Shown here piece after piece: positions 36,801 to 43,773 of a stretch of 47,996 nucleotides of DNA. The notes beneath the pieces are model-generated. The model worked only from the letters and a program-made list of their open reading frames with translations. It did no database searches and was not told the DNA's origin. Position numbers and translations under genes: made by a program. Source of the stretch: an uncultured Lachnospiraceae bacterium (GTDB taxonomy: Bacteria > Bacillota > Clostridia > Lachnospirales > Lachnospiraceae); contig CACXEU010000030.1 of NCBI GenBank assembly GCA_902766735.1, positions 1 through 47,996 of the forward strand, in the 5' to 3' direction. The stretch's first letter is position 1; every line of letters starts with the position of its first letter.

Positions 36801-38029
36801 GCAGTCGACATCAATGTTCCACCATCCATATTTACCACACCTTTTTCTACTGTGGAATCGTACAAGAGTACCTTTGTAGTAGAAGCCTTGTCCACATTGA
36901 TTGCATACTTGCTACAAGTAAATTTACTCTTTGCAAATTGAATGGTATCCGTGGTGCCACCATTCACCTGAAATCCCGTTTCACAATTGTAAGCGGTAAC
37001 ATCATTGAACAAAATACCCACGTAATTGGACGTTTCAAATAAAATTCCGATGTTACAGTTCTTCAGTTTGAACTTATAATGATGTCCATTCGGTGTTGCG
37101 CCATTTCCTTCTGTGGATACTTTCGTATTATATCCCACATGATAACCTTCTATATTAATGTAGCAGGCATAAGACCAGTCATTTCGTCGCATGACAATTC
37201 CGATTCCATTGTCATAGATCCAACGTTCAAAGGGACTTCCTTTTTCCGGTGCATTGGCAAGTCCGGAACCGGACCAGTAATCCGGGGAGAATGATACATT
37301 ATCGATTCTTCCTACATCTGCGATACAGTCAATCTCAATTCCCTTTTTTAATGGTGTACCATACACTCCATTGATGACCGGTGAGGCACCACCATTGCTT
37401 TGGTTCCACCAGATTCCAATATAGGAATTCACCAATGTCACGTTTTTGATATTGGCATATTCATTTCCAAAGTATCCATTACATCCTAAACGAATCGTCG
37501 GAGAGTATTCCACGATATTGTTCGGATTCTGTTCCGGATACCAAATCGTCATATCCATCACGCCGACTTCTACTTCCGTTTCCATAAACGGAGTGCTGCT
37601 TTCGCCTTTTCCTCTTCCTACATAAGCCATCAAAATGGTTCCACCGGTAAGACTCTGACCTGCTTTTGGCTTTGTCCAATCTCCACGCAAAGTAACCCCC
37701 TTCTTAATTCTCAGGGAACCGGTAATCTTGTATCTTCCCGATGGTACATAAATGATTCCACCACCCAGATCTGCAGTGTGATCAATCAGCTTCTGGAAGA
37801 TTTGCGTATTGTCATTGTTTCCTGTGTTATCCGCACCGTAATCCAATACGTTATAGGCATAAACAAAGGCATCTGTCTTCGATGCATTTTTCTGAACCCT
37901 GTAGTTCGGTGCTCCAATGTTGTTAATGTCTGCCGCCGAAGTTTTTGTGGTAAACTGTGCCGGCATGCATAAACAAAGGGTCAGCATACAAGCGACCACT
38001 TTCTTCATAAACCTGTGTTGTCTTTTCAT
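33842..38029 (-). CDS. Large secreted double beta-helix glycan-active protein (GH55/pectate-lyase-3-like)
   Basis: 1395 residues. Signal peptide (about 1-33). Two right-handed beta-helix domains, each opening with the pectate_lyase_3 pattern (VLDYGADNTGNNDNTQIFQ at about 61; NDCTNAIQSALNDASANGGG at about 501) and running to about 450 and 890. A discoidin/CBM32-type domain follows (about 918-1035), then a Thr/Glu-rich linker (about 1047-1078), a CBM6/CBM35-like domain (about 1085-1207) and an unnamed C-terminal domain (about 1221-1395). Two tandem beta-helices are the hallmark of GH55 exo-beta-1,3-glucanases, so activity on beta-1,3-glucan is the leading guess; a GH28-related protein is the alternative. 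Start chosen at 38029 with AGGAG about 9 nt upstream. Confidence 0.85.
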   Translation of the reverse strand: MKRQHRFMKKVVACMLTLCLCMPAQFTTKTSAADINNIGAPNYRVQKNASKTDAFVYAYNVLDYGADNTGNNDNTQIFQKLIDHTADLGGGIIYVPSGRYKITGSLRIKKGVTLRGDWTKPKAGQSLTGGTILMAYVGRGKGESSTPFMETEVEVGVMDMTIWYPEQNPNNIVEYSPTIRLGCNGYFGNEYANIKNVTLVNSYIGIWWNQSNGGASPVINGVYGTPLKKGIEIDCIADVGRIDNVSFSPDYWSGSGLANAPEKGSPFERWIYDNGIGIVMRRNDWSYACYINIEGYHVGYNTKVSTEGNGATPNGHHYKFKLKNCNIGILFETSNYVGILFNDVTAYNCETGFQVNGGTTDTIQFAKSKFTCSKYAINVDKASTTKVLLYDSTVEKGVVNMDGGTLMSTATAYNNKAPQIVIGSLGRVSLAGNTFKNEREIRNNSIYQSDLENGSVNVKSVPDFDDEKSQYQSHMPKKLDLYVVTNSPYNADNNRNHGGGNDCTNAIQSALNDASANGGGIVFLPAGHYRINGSLLIPSNVELRGATDLSTVPHGSGAILEAYGFKGNAKGTPLIRISENAGVRGIIVNYPEQTYQLDGNGEFHPVDYPATMQGMGSNIYVINTGIRAATYGLDLDTYRCDNHYVEFLAGHVNKVCVKVGNGSSNGTINNLMFNTIIYGCGQEYPKFGGFPNSPNTPAGVSNGPVYDQQLRELEFLIVGDTTNQHLYNCFPYGAYIGTKLISEGNGGPQNLSSMGLGIDGSRKSLYFGSGLTGEMDFVDNQIVSLNNDQPITRYFETEGNSNFTANFYNTDLWGYPEKAVVMNAGSGTLNLYTANFQQRGYNGALTVGEGSKVNLITSSFNTNNAAFSSGSSRVSVINTVADYTRNEANAFAENKANFSTAVAVDGNSPAMAKINRSGWVASSNVNNYMAAQSLDGDLNSQWNSSWQAPGQWYQVDMGSIQQFDTIVTTLGNTADSPGDYKVLLSNDGSNWRQVAAGQNQNIYEVGPQQARYVRIEQNSSAGKFWAIYEFYVLNSETYDVGGGEIIEPEPTTEEQTTEEITTEKETTTEAETTTASQQYKETIYGVENATVTVAELFDTAAAYHGKNVGNLHLEGASFTISSVNGGLKGGIATLLVHYASNEDNSRLGLSVNNGAQFALNFPSTGGWEAYTGTISTEINLAPGNGNTLHFTGGAGGVNVDYIAICLQNSEEEETMGQNGIVSNQLKIEGYQISYTLKGLRVISSVDEEIDGKRVVKAGNIYGLFSYGATAEDLVLGASHPYVANFEYTSDGILSPMPGMAEDTTYHSMTMIKNGTSVKAYTAEYGVRAYAILEDGSVRYSSVKTYSIYKVAAYLYENNLMSNNAGHEYLYRDILLKVNPNYKEIDYDWGNEIVKF

Positions 38030-38138
38030 ATTCTGTCTACTCCTTTATATGTTTTCTCTCCTCTAACATTATAAATTTTCGACTTTTAATTTTCCATACG
38101 ATAAAAGTGTTTTTATCTGTTTTTGCGATTTTTGGCGA

Positions 38139-38160
38139 ATTATAGTAAAACGTTTAACTA
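38139..38160 (-). promoter_or_regulatory. -10 box with LacI-type operator for the beta-helix protein
   Basis: TATAAT on the minus strand (38139-38144) overlaps the near-perfect palindrome TAGTAAAACGTTTAACTA (38143-38160), whose AAACGTTT centre is the usual LacI/GalR-family operator core. A repressor bound here would block the promoter, implying sugar-responsive control. No LacI gene is in the window. Confidence 0.5.
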
Positions 38161-38286
38161 TTTTTGTGAGAAGTGTTCACTTTGAATCGTTTTTCGATCT
38201 TTTTCCGCGTTTCGTAAAGGTTTCCAATAAATAAAAGTCGTTTTATATTTTCTCAAACACCTTAACTTTTCATATTTCTTTATCAT

Positions 38287-38582
38287 AAGGTACACTTGTT
38301 AGAAAAATTTTTGATTGCCATACCCTATCTTTCTCATTTATTTAACTTGTAAGGTACGGTTGTATGGTCTTTTTTTTGGGGCTGTACCTTACTTCCTTCA
38401 TTTTTCTCCGTTGCAAGGTACAGCTAACCCTTTCAACTTTTTTGAAGTGTACCCTAATCCTAATCATACTTCCGTTTATAGGGTACCATCACTTTTTTGC
38501 CCCCACTAGATGTACCCTAGCCACTCTCTTTCTTCTATATGTAAGGTACATTGACTTTTTTTCCTCTTTCCAGGTGTACCTT
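38287..38582. repeat. Array 2: five units with alternating inverted AAGGTAC/GTACCTT sites
   Basis: Ten 7-bp sites alternate in orientation. Forward AAGGTAC or AGGGTAC at 38287, 38351, 38415, 38480, 38543; reverse (G)TACCCT or GTACCTT at 38320, 38384, 38449, 38512, 38576. The reverse-to-forward distance is 31 bp in all four cases; forward-to-reverse is 32-34. The unit period is 63-65 bp and varies by one base, so it does not hold a reading frame. Spacers are T-rich and differ in sequence. It lies between the nifU terminator and the promoter of the beta-helix gene. Same architecture as array 1. Function unknown. Confidence 0.88.
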
Positions 38583-38674
38583 AACAAGAGTGTTTTTGAA
38601 ATATATATGGTCGCTTCATACAGTATGTTGCACAAACCATGTCAGCTCATCGACGGAATCCTCTCAAAAAAACA

Positions 38675-38714
38675 AAAACACCCGGAGCAGCATGATTGCT
38701 TCCCCAAGTGTCTT
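38675..38714 (-). terminator. Terminator of nifS-nifU
   Basis: On the minus strand GACACTT and GGTGTTT arms with an inner GCA/TGC stem are followed by a long T run. It is 14 bp downstream of the nifU stop. Confidence 0.7.
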
Positions 38715-38727
38715 TTACATTCATATA

Positions 38728-39108
38728 CTATTTCCCATCCGGATATCTCTGATAGAAATCGTCCAATGCGGATTTAATTGCTTCCTCCGCTAAAACAGAA
38801 CAATGAATCTTATGAGTCGGTAACCCATCCAGTGCTTCTGTTACTGCCTTATTAGTTAAAGCCAACGCTTCATCCACGGATTTTCCTTTAATTAGTTCCG
38901 TTGCCATAGAACTGCTGGCAATGGCAGAACCGCAACCGAAGGTTTTAAACTTCACATCTGTAATGATATTCTGATCAATCTTAAGATAAATCTTCATGAT
39001 ATCACCGCACTTGGCATTTCCTACTTCTCCGATGCCATCCGCATCTTCAATTTCCCCCACATTTCTCGGATTCATGAAATGATCCATTACCTTTTCACTA
39101 TATAACAT
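38728..39108 (-). CDS. nifU: Iron-sulfur cluster scaffold NifU/IscU-like
   Basis: 126 residues, a single IscU-type scaffold domain with the three cluster cysteines C34 (NAKCGD, with D36), C59 (FGCGSAIASSS) and C103 (HCSVLAEEA). It takes sulfur from the cysteine desulfurase and assembles Fe-S clusters. The start overlaps the end of nifS by 11 bp, so translation is coupled. It lacks the Nfu and ferredoxin domains of nitrogen-fixer NifU. Confidence 0.95.
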   Translation of the reverse strand: MLYSEKVMDHFMNPRNVGEIEDADGIGEVGNAKCGDIMKIYLKIDQNIITDVKFKTFGCGSAIASSSMATELIKGKSVDEALALTNKAVTEALDGLPTHKIHCSVLAEEAIKSALDDFYQRYPDGK

Positions 39109-40285
39109 ATTCTAATTCTCCTCTCTGTAATTCATCCCATACCGGCGAAATGCTTCGCAGATATTCCACTACGTCCTTGGTGGACTGAATCAGGTATTCC
39201 ACTTCTTCTTCTGTGATTTCTTCATTAAAAGTCAATCGTAAAGATCCATGAGCCACTTCATGTGGTCGCCCAATGGCTAATAACACATGACTTGGATCCA
39301 GAGAACCGGAAGTACATGCTGAACCGGAGGATGCTGCAATTCCTTTACTATCTAATAATAATAGAAGAGATTCCCCTTCAATTCCTTCGAAACAGAAGTT
39401 CACATTGCCAGGTAGTCTTTGTTCTGCGTCTCCGTTTAATGCAGAATGCTCAATCTGTGATAAGCCTTCAATCAACTGTCTTCTTCGCTGTGCTGTCTTT
39501 TCAGCGTTTTCTTCCACATTGGCTACTGCTTCCTTTAACGCAGCTGCCATACCGACGATAGCTGCCAGGTTTTCTGTTCCTGCACGTTTTCCACGTTCCT
39601 GAGCTCCCCCTTCAATGACATTGGTTAGTGGAACCTTTTTGTTCGCGTACAATACGCCCACTCCTTTCGGTCCCTTAAATTTATGAGATGAAAGGGAAAG
39701 CATGTCCACACCCAATTCTTTTACATTTACAGGAACATGGCCCACAGCCTGAACCGCATCTGTATGGAATGGAATTCCTTTTTCGTTACAAATCGCCGCG
39801 ATTTCCTTAATTGGCTGAATGGTCCCAATTTCATTATTTGCGAACATCACAGTAACCAATGCAGTTTTATCCGTGATTGCCTCTTCCACTTTCTTTACAT
39901 CTACAATTCCATCGCTTCCTACATCCACTAAGGTTACATCGAATCCTTCCTTTTTTAATTTATCCAAAGTATGAAGAATTGCATGATGTTCAATCGGTGT
40001 GGAAATAATATGATTCTTTCCTTTTAATCTTCCGAAATATGCTGCGGATATCAATGCCTGATTATCTGCCTCGCTTCCTCCAGATGTAAAATAAATTTCC
40101 TTAAAGTCTGCTCCAATGGCTTCTGCCACATCAATTCTTGCCTGTAAAAGGTATTCTGCCGCTTTCTGACCAACACTGTGAAGACTGGATGGATTTCCAT
40201 AAACTTCCCGCATGATGTTCGTCATTGCTTGAATGGCTGTATCACTCATTGGTGTAGTTGCAGCATAGTCTGCGTATATGTTCAT
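39098..40285 (-). CDS. nifS: Cysteine desulfurase NifS/IscS-like
   Basis: 395 residues from the ATG at 40285 (GGAGG upstream). A PLP enzyme that moves cysteine sulfur to the scaffold: YADYAATTP start, HTDAVQ, PLP lysine in SSHKFKGPKG (K202) and the mobile-loop cysteine in SGSACTSGS (C324). The short loop is like group I (NifS/IscS) enzymes. It has its own promoter and a CCTA/TAGG inverted repeat in the leader. Confidence 0.96.
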   Translation of the reverse strand: MNIYADYAATTPMSDTAIQAMTNIMREVYGNPSSLHSVGQKAAEYLLQARIDVAEAIGADFKEIYFTSGGSEADNQALISAAYFGRLKGKNHIISTPIEHHAILHTLDKLKKEGFDVTLVDVGSDGIVDVKKVEEAITDKTALVTVMFANNEIGTIQPIKEIAAICNEKGIPFHTDAVQAVGHVPVNVKELGVDMLSLSSHKFKGPKGVGVLYANKKVPLTNVIEGGAQERGKRAGTENLAAIVGMAAALKEAVANVEENAEKTAQRRRQLIEGLSQIEHSALNGDAEQRLPGNVNFCFEGIEGESLLLLLDSKGIAASSGSACTSGSLDPSHVLLAIGRPHEVAHGSLRLTFNEEITEEEVEYLIQSTKDVVEYLRSISPVWDELQRGELEYVI

Positions 40286-40302
40286 TTCGTTTTCCTCCTT
40301 TT

Positions 40303-40324
40303 TTCCTATCTTGCTACTAGGAAT
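40303..40324 (-). promoter_or_regulatory. Candidate Rrf2 operator at nifS
   Basis: On the minus strand ATTCCTA-N9-TAGGAAA forms an inverted repeat starting at the -10 box. The same CCTA...TAGG layout with the ATTCCTAGTA half is found at the Rrf2 promoter (41862-41883). Confidence 0.55.
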
Positions 40325-40351
40325 TATAATCTGTGTTTTTCTTTTTGTAAA
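40323..40351 (-). promoter_or_regulatory. Promoter of nifS-nifU
   Basis: TTTACA (40346-40351) and TATAAT (40323-40328) on the minus strand, 17 bp apart, about 40 bp before nifS. Confidence 0.7.
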
Positions 40352-40510
40352 TACTTTTTTATTTTTTATCAATTATTTCTAAAACCAGGCGTTTTTTACC
40401 TCTAAAAGAAAATGTGACAAAGATATTTCCTATTTTTTTTAATCGTTGCATTATAATATGAAGAAACTACTATTTTTTTCATAAAAACCTTTTGTTTGTT
40501 ACAAAAAAGG

Positions 40511-40542
40511 TTGACAAATTACATAATTTTTGGCATTATGTA
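40511..40542 (+). promoter_or_regulatory. Promoter with overlapping palindrome for the SleB-like gene
   Basis: TTGACA (40511-40516) and CATTAT (40534-40539) with 17-bp spacing. Perfect 8-bp inverted arms TACATAAT (40520-40527) and ATTATGTA (40535-40542) lie across the spacer and -10 box, which looks like a repressor site. Confidence 0.6.
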
Positions 40543-40590
40543 TCTAGCGTGCAAACATTGTAACAATTATGTAATAAATTGGAGGTTGTT

Positions 40591-41370
40591 TTGAAACGTC
40601 ATATTTTAACATTATTTTTATTAGTTTTTGTTCTTAGTGCTTCAAGTATGGTAGCCGTAAGTGCTGCTGAAGAAGAAACACAGGAAGTAACTACTGCTAC
40701 AATCGAAGAAGAAACTACTACAGTTCAGGAAACTGTAAAGGTTGCTAAAAAAGAAACTATAAAAGTAACAAAAAAAGTAAAAGTTAATAAGACATTAAAA
40801 CTTAAAAAAGTTTTATCATTATCTAAGAAGAAAATGAAAAAGTACGATTTTGTTTCTAGTAAGACTGCTGTTGCTACAGTAAATGAAAACGGAATTGTAA
40901 GAGCTACAAAAAAAGGTAAAACAGTAATTACTGTCACTTCTAAGAAAACCGGTAATGTGTACGCAAAGATTACTGTTAAGGTTAAGAACAGATATAATGC
41001 TACTCAGCTCAGACTGATGTCTTCGATTATCTTCTGTGAAGCTGGTGCAGAATCTTATGCAGGAAAGAAAGCTGTAGGGATTGTAATTATGAACCGAATT
41101 AAGTCCGGTTCCTTCCCAAACACTTTAGCCGGTGTTATTTATCAGCGTGGTCAGTTCACTCCTGCCGCTACAGGATTTTTAAGCAGAGCATTAAATAAGT
41201 ACGATAATGGACATATTCCTCAGGCTTGTATTAATGCAGCAAAAGAAACATTAAACGGCGAAAACTCCGTAGTACTTGGAAGTTCAGAAACAAGTATGGC
41301 GAACTTCTTATTCTTCTCAAGATACGTAGCAGGATGTCGACTTAAAATCGGTGGACATATGTTTAAATAA
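40591..41370 (+). CDS. Secreted SleB-like cell-wall hydrolase
   Basis: 259 residues if translation starts at the TTG at 40591, which has GGAGG 5 nt upstream; no ATG fits. Signal peptide (about 1-25, ending SAAEE), a Thr/Glu/Lys-rich stretch, a Big_2-type Ig-like domain (about 65-135; SSKTAVATVNENGIVRAT), and a SleB/Hydrolase_2 domain (about 140-259; IIFCEAGAESYAGKKAVG, NRIKSGSFPNTL). Domains of this type cut peptidoglycan as lytic transglycosylases, e.g. in spore cortex lysis or wall remodelling. It is divergent from nifS, with no obvious functional link. Confidence 0.88.
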   Translation: MKRHILTLFLLVFVLSASSMVAVSAAEEETQEVTTATIEEETTTVQETVKVAKKETIKVTKKVKVNKTLKLKKVLSLSKKKMKKYDFVSSKTAVATVNENGIVRATKKGKTVITVTSKKTGNVYAKITVKVKNRYNATQLRLMSSIIFCEAGAESYAGKKAVGIVIMNRIKSGSFPNTLAGVIYQRGQFTPAATGFLSRALNKYDNGHIPQACINAAKETLNGENSVVLGSSETSMANFLFFSRYVAGCRLKIGGHMFK

Positions 41371-41408
41371 AAAGAATGGTGAGAAAAATCTCACCATTCT
41401 TTTTTTTA
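41371..41408. terminator. Bidirectional terminator between the SleB-like gene and Rrf2 gene
   Basis: AGAATGGTGAG pairs with CTCACCATTCT around a 6-nt loop, with a T run on the plus strand and a T stretch on the minus strand. It separates convergent genes. Confidence 0.85.
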
Positions 41409-41419
41409 GCTTAACACTT

Positions 41420-41830
41420 TTATAACTTTCCTTCTACCAGGTCTTTTAATGTATGTTGTTCCAAATACTCATCAATCATCTTATCCAGATTTTTCCACAA
41501 CGGCAAAGTAACACATTCTTCTGCTCTGTCACAGGTCTCTGCCCCACTTTCCAAACAGTACACCGGTGCCAGACTTCCTTCAGTTAATTTTAAAATAGAA
41601 CCCAATGTGTATTCTTCCGGTTCTTTGGAAAGCTTATACCCACCTGATTTTCCACGAAGACTACTCACCATTCCACCTTTATGTAAAATCGAAACAATCA
41701 TTTCCAAATACTTCATGGAAATCTGCTGGCGGTTTGCAATATCCTTTAGGGAAATATATTTTCCTTCTCCATTCTGTGCCAGGTCAATCATAATTCTTAA
41801 TGCATAACGACCTTTTGTTGAAATCATCAT
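41420..41830 (-). CDS. Rrf2-family regulator (IscR-like)
   Basis: 136 residues from the first of two ATGs (41830), which follows GGAGAG; the open frame extends to 41935 without a site. Winged helix DNA-binding domain (MMISTKGRYALRIMIDLA, then ISMKYLEMIV and LRGKSGGYKL). Three cysteines, C92, C100 and C106, sit where IscR binds its [2Fe-2S] cluster, with a gap between the first two larger by two than in E. coli IscR. Most likely senses Fe-S status and controls nifSU, since the same inverted repeat is found at both promoters. Confidence 0.9.
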   Translation of the reverse strand: MMISTKGRYALRIMIDLAQNGEGKYISLKDIANRQQISMKYLEMIVSILHKGGMVSSLRGKSGGYKLSKEPEEYTLGSILKLTEGSLAPVYCLESGAETCDRAEECVTLPLWKNLDKMIDEYLEQHTLKDLVEGKL

Positions 41831-41861
41831 AACACATCTCTCCAATTCATTTCTTTTTTCA

Positions 41862-41896
41862 ATTCCTAGTATACTGTAGGTATTATATTTTTGCAA
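41862..41896 (-). promoter_or_regulatory. Rrf2 promoter with candidate autoregulatory operator
   Basis: On the minus strand TTGCAA (41891-41896) and TATACT (41868-41873) are 17 bp apart. The inverted repeat ATTCCTA-N8-TAGGTAT (41862-41883) overlaps the -10 box and matches the nifS site. Confidence 0.65.
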
Positions 41897-41943
41897 ACAA
41901 AAAAACCGCCATATCAACACTTTTCGTATCAACATAGCAGTTT
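41897..41943 (-). terminator. Terminator of the cytidylate-kinase-like gene
   Basis: AACTGCTAT and ATGGCGGTT arms (with two G-U pairs) followed by a T run, read on the minus strand. Confidence 0.6.
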
Positions 41944-41951
41944 TATATGCT

Positions 41952-42545
41952 TTATTTCATTTTTACTGTATCAACAATAATTTGAGCGCAGTAGTCAATT
42001 CCAAGATAACCACTGTCCAGATTCAGATGATAATTATGGTAATCTCCCCATTTTCGGTCTGTGTAATATCGATAGTATGCTTTTCGGCCTTTATCCCGTC
42101 GTTCCAAATATTTTTCTACTTGTTCCGGAACGTCATCATTTCTGGAAAGTACCCGTTCCTTTCTGCTTTGAATATCTGCGTGAATAAATACATTTAAGGT
42201 TTCAATCTCAGCTTTTTCCAGAATATAATCGGCGCATCGTCCCACGATTACACACGGTCCCTTTCCGGCACATTCTAAAACCACTCTGGATTGCAATTCA
42301 AAAATCTGATCCTGTGGATTAGAAATATAGCTAGAAGAGAAAAAACTGCCCGTAAACCACTGATTGACTCCTGTGGTATACTCTGCCTTATCTTTAATAT
42401 ATTCCGGCGTATATCCGCTTTCATCTGCCACTGCCTGAATAATTGTTCCGTCGTAAAAAGGGATATCCAGCATTTCTGCCACCTTCTGTCCAACGTCTCG
42501 TCCGCCACTTCCGTACTCTCTGCTAATTACAATTACCGGATACAT
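41952..42545 (-). CDS. Cytidylate-kinase-like protein
   Basis: 197 residues. P-loop SREYGSGGRDVG near the start, then FYDGTII and a C-terminal RDKGRKAYYRYYTDRKWGD segment typical of the cytidylate-kinase-like family (PF13189). These are related to CMP kinase but act on unknown substrates. GGAGGTGAT lies before the start. The stop is immediately followed by the terminator. Confidence 0.9.
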   Translation of the reverse strand: MYPVIVISREYGSGGRDVGQKVAEMLDIPFYDGTIIQAVADESGYTPEYIKDKAEYTTGVNQWFTGSFFSSSYISNPQDQIFELQSRVVLECAGKGPCVIVGRCADYILEKAEIETLNVFIHADIQSRKERVLSRNDDVPEQVEKYLERRDKGRKAYYRYYTDRKWGDYHNYHLNLDSGYLGIDYCAQIIVDTVKMK

Positions 42546-42629
42546 AAAATCACCTCCGCACTATTTTGTTTTTTCCGATATTAATCTGCTTCTATTATAT
42601 CATAAATTCGGTTGCGGAAGAACTCTTTT

Positions 42630-43688
42630 CTACTCTTTTATATCAATTACCCCATACTCGGAAAATGTTCCGGTTTTAAACTTAATTGCCCAATCAGATA
42701 TTCCCGAATTTACAATAAATGTCGTTTTATTTCTTACCTCTAAACCATATGTCTTATCATTTGCTCCGGATAATTCTCCGGTAATTCCAATTGGGATCAT
42801 CTGACCACCATGAGAATGTCCCGACAATACTAAATCCACTTCTGTTTTTTCTTCTGCAGCATAATCATTCGGCTGGTGATCCAGCATAATCATATACTTT
42901 GAAGGATCCAGATCCTTCACCATTTCTTCTGCCGTTTTGCGCTCTTGGAAAGAACGATCCAGTCGACCAATCAGGTAAAATCTGTCGTCAATCAGCACAG
43001 TTTCATCTTCCAATACTGTTATCTGGTTTTTCTCTAATTCCGTCTTGATTTCTTCCAGGGAGTACCCTCTGGAATTATAATACCCTTTATCGTGATTTCC
43101 CCAAATCACATAAGTTCCATAGGTAGACTTCAACTTTCCCAATTCCTGACAGCTGAGAATCATATCTTCTTTTGTGGTATCATCATCTACAAAATCCCCT
43201 GTAACGACTACTAAATCCGGATTTGTTTTTTGAATATTTTTCAAATGTTTTCCGAACCCCGCCCCATCAAATGTCGCCCCAACATGAGAATCTGAAATCT
43301 GAACAACTCTTATACTCTCCCCCTTCAAATCCTTTGACGTCTTTAGTTGATACCGCGTTTCAGAAACATGGTACGCATTGTAATATCCCGCAGACAAATA
43401 AAGAATCAGCGTTAGAATCGCAAGTCCACCTTGCCAATAACACGAAACCTTCTTCCCACTGATTTTTCTCACAACCTTCTCAAGGAGTTCTCCCAGTCCC
43501 AAGAATATATCCAAATGAAGAATGACAATCAGGGTGTTCACAAAATCCCAGTATCCCAATCCAACAATGAGCAATACAAGAATCATTGTAATGGACACCT
43601 TTTTTTTCTTTGAATCCCCAACTAAATTTTTCACAAATTGAAACTTATACAGTTTTCCAATGCAATACTTCAATAAAAAGAATAGCAA
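42630..43688 (-). CDS. Membrane-anchored metallophosphoesterase
   Basis: Up to 352 residues. N-terminal hydrophobic segments (about 33-60 and 90-105) are followed by a calcineurin-like phosphoesterase: QISDSHVG (DxH), GDFVDD (GDxxD), WGNHD (GNHD) and SGHSHGGQ (GHxH). It resembles the YaeI/YkuE-type membrane phosphoesterases that act on lipids or nucleotides. The start is unsure: the frame opens at a TTG at 43688 inside the tiny upstream ORF, while an ATG at 43586 would remove the first 34 residues. Confidence 0.88.
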   Translation of the reverse strand: MLFFLLKYCIGKLYKFQFVKNLVGDSKKKKVSITMILVLLIVGLGYWDFVNTLIVILHLDIFLGLGELLEKVVRKISGKKVSCYWQGGLAILTLILYLSAGYYNAYHVSETRYQLKTSKDLKGESIRVVQISDSHVGATFDGAGFGKHLKNIQKTNPDLVVVTGDFVDDDTTKEDMILSCQELGKLKSTYGTYVIWGNHDKGYYNSRGYSLEEIKTELEKNQITVLEDETVLIDDRFYLIGRLDRSFQERKTAEEMVKDLDPSKYMIMLDHQPNDYAAEEKTEVDLVLSGHSHGGQMIPIGITGELSGANDKTYGLEVRNKTTFIVNSGISDWAIKFKTGTFSEYGVIDIKE

Positions 43689-43737
43689 CAGCCCCCATTA
43701 AAACCACTGCTAACACTCCTAAAATTACGACAGACAT
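43645..43737 (-). CDS. Tiny membrane peptide upstream of the metallophosphoesterase
   Basis: 30 residues, beginning MSVVILGVLAVV and almost entirely one hydrophobic helix with a short polar end. GGGAGG lies 8 nt upstream of the ATG at 43737, a better site than that of many nearby genes. It overlaps the first codons of the metallophosphoesterase frame, so it may be a leader peptide or a real small membrane protein. No homologue recognised. Confidence 0.5.
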   Translation of the reverse strand: MSVVILGVLAVVLMGAVAILFIEVLHWKTV

Positions 43738-43773
43738 CTCTTGTCCTCCCTCACTGTAAGAATTCCTTCTTAC

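Noticed and set aside
38287..38582. Integron attC array
   Set aside because: No GTTRRRY/RYYYAAC core sites, no cassette genes and no integrase.
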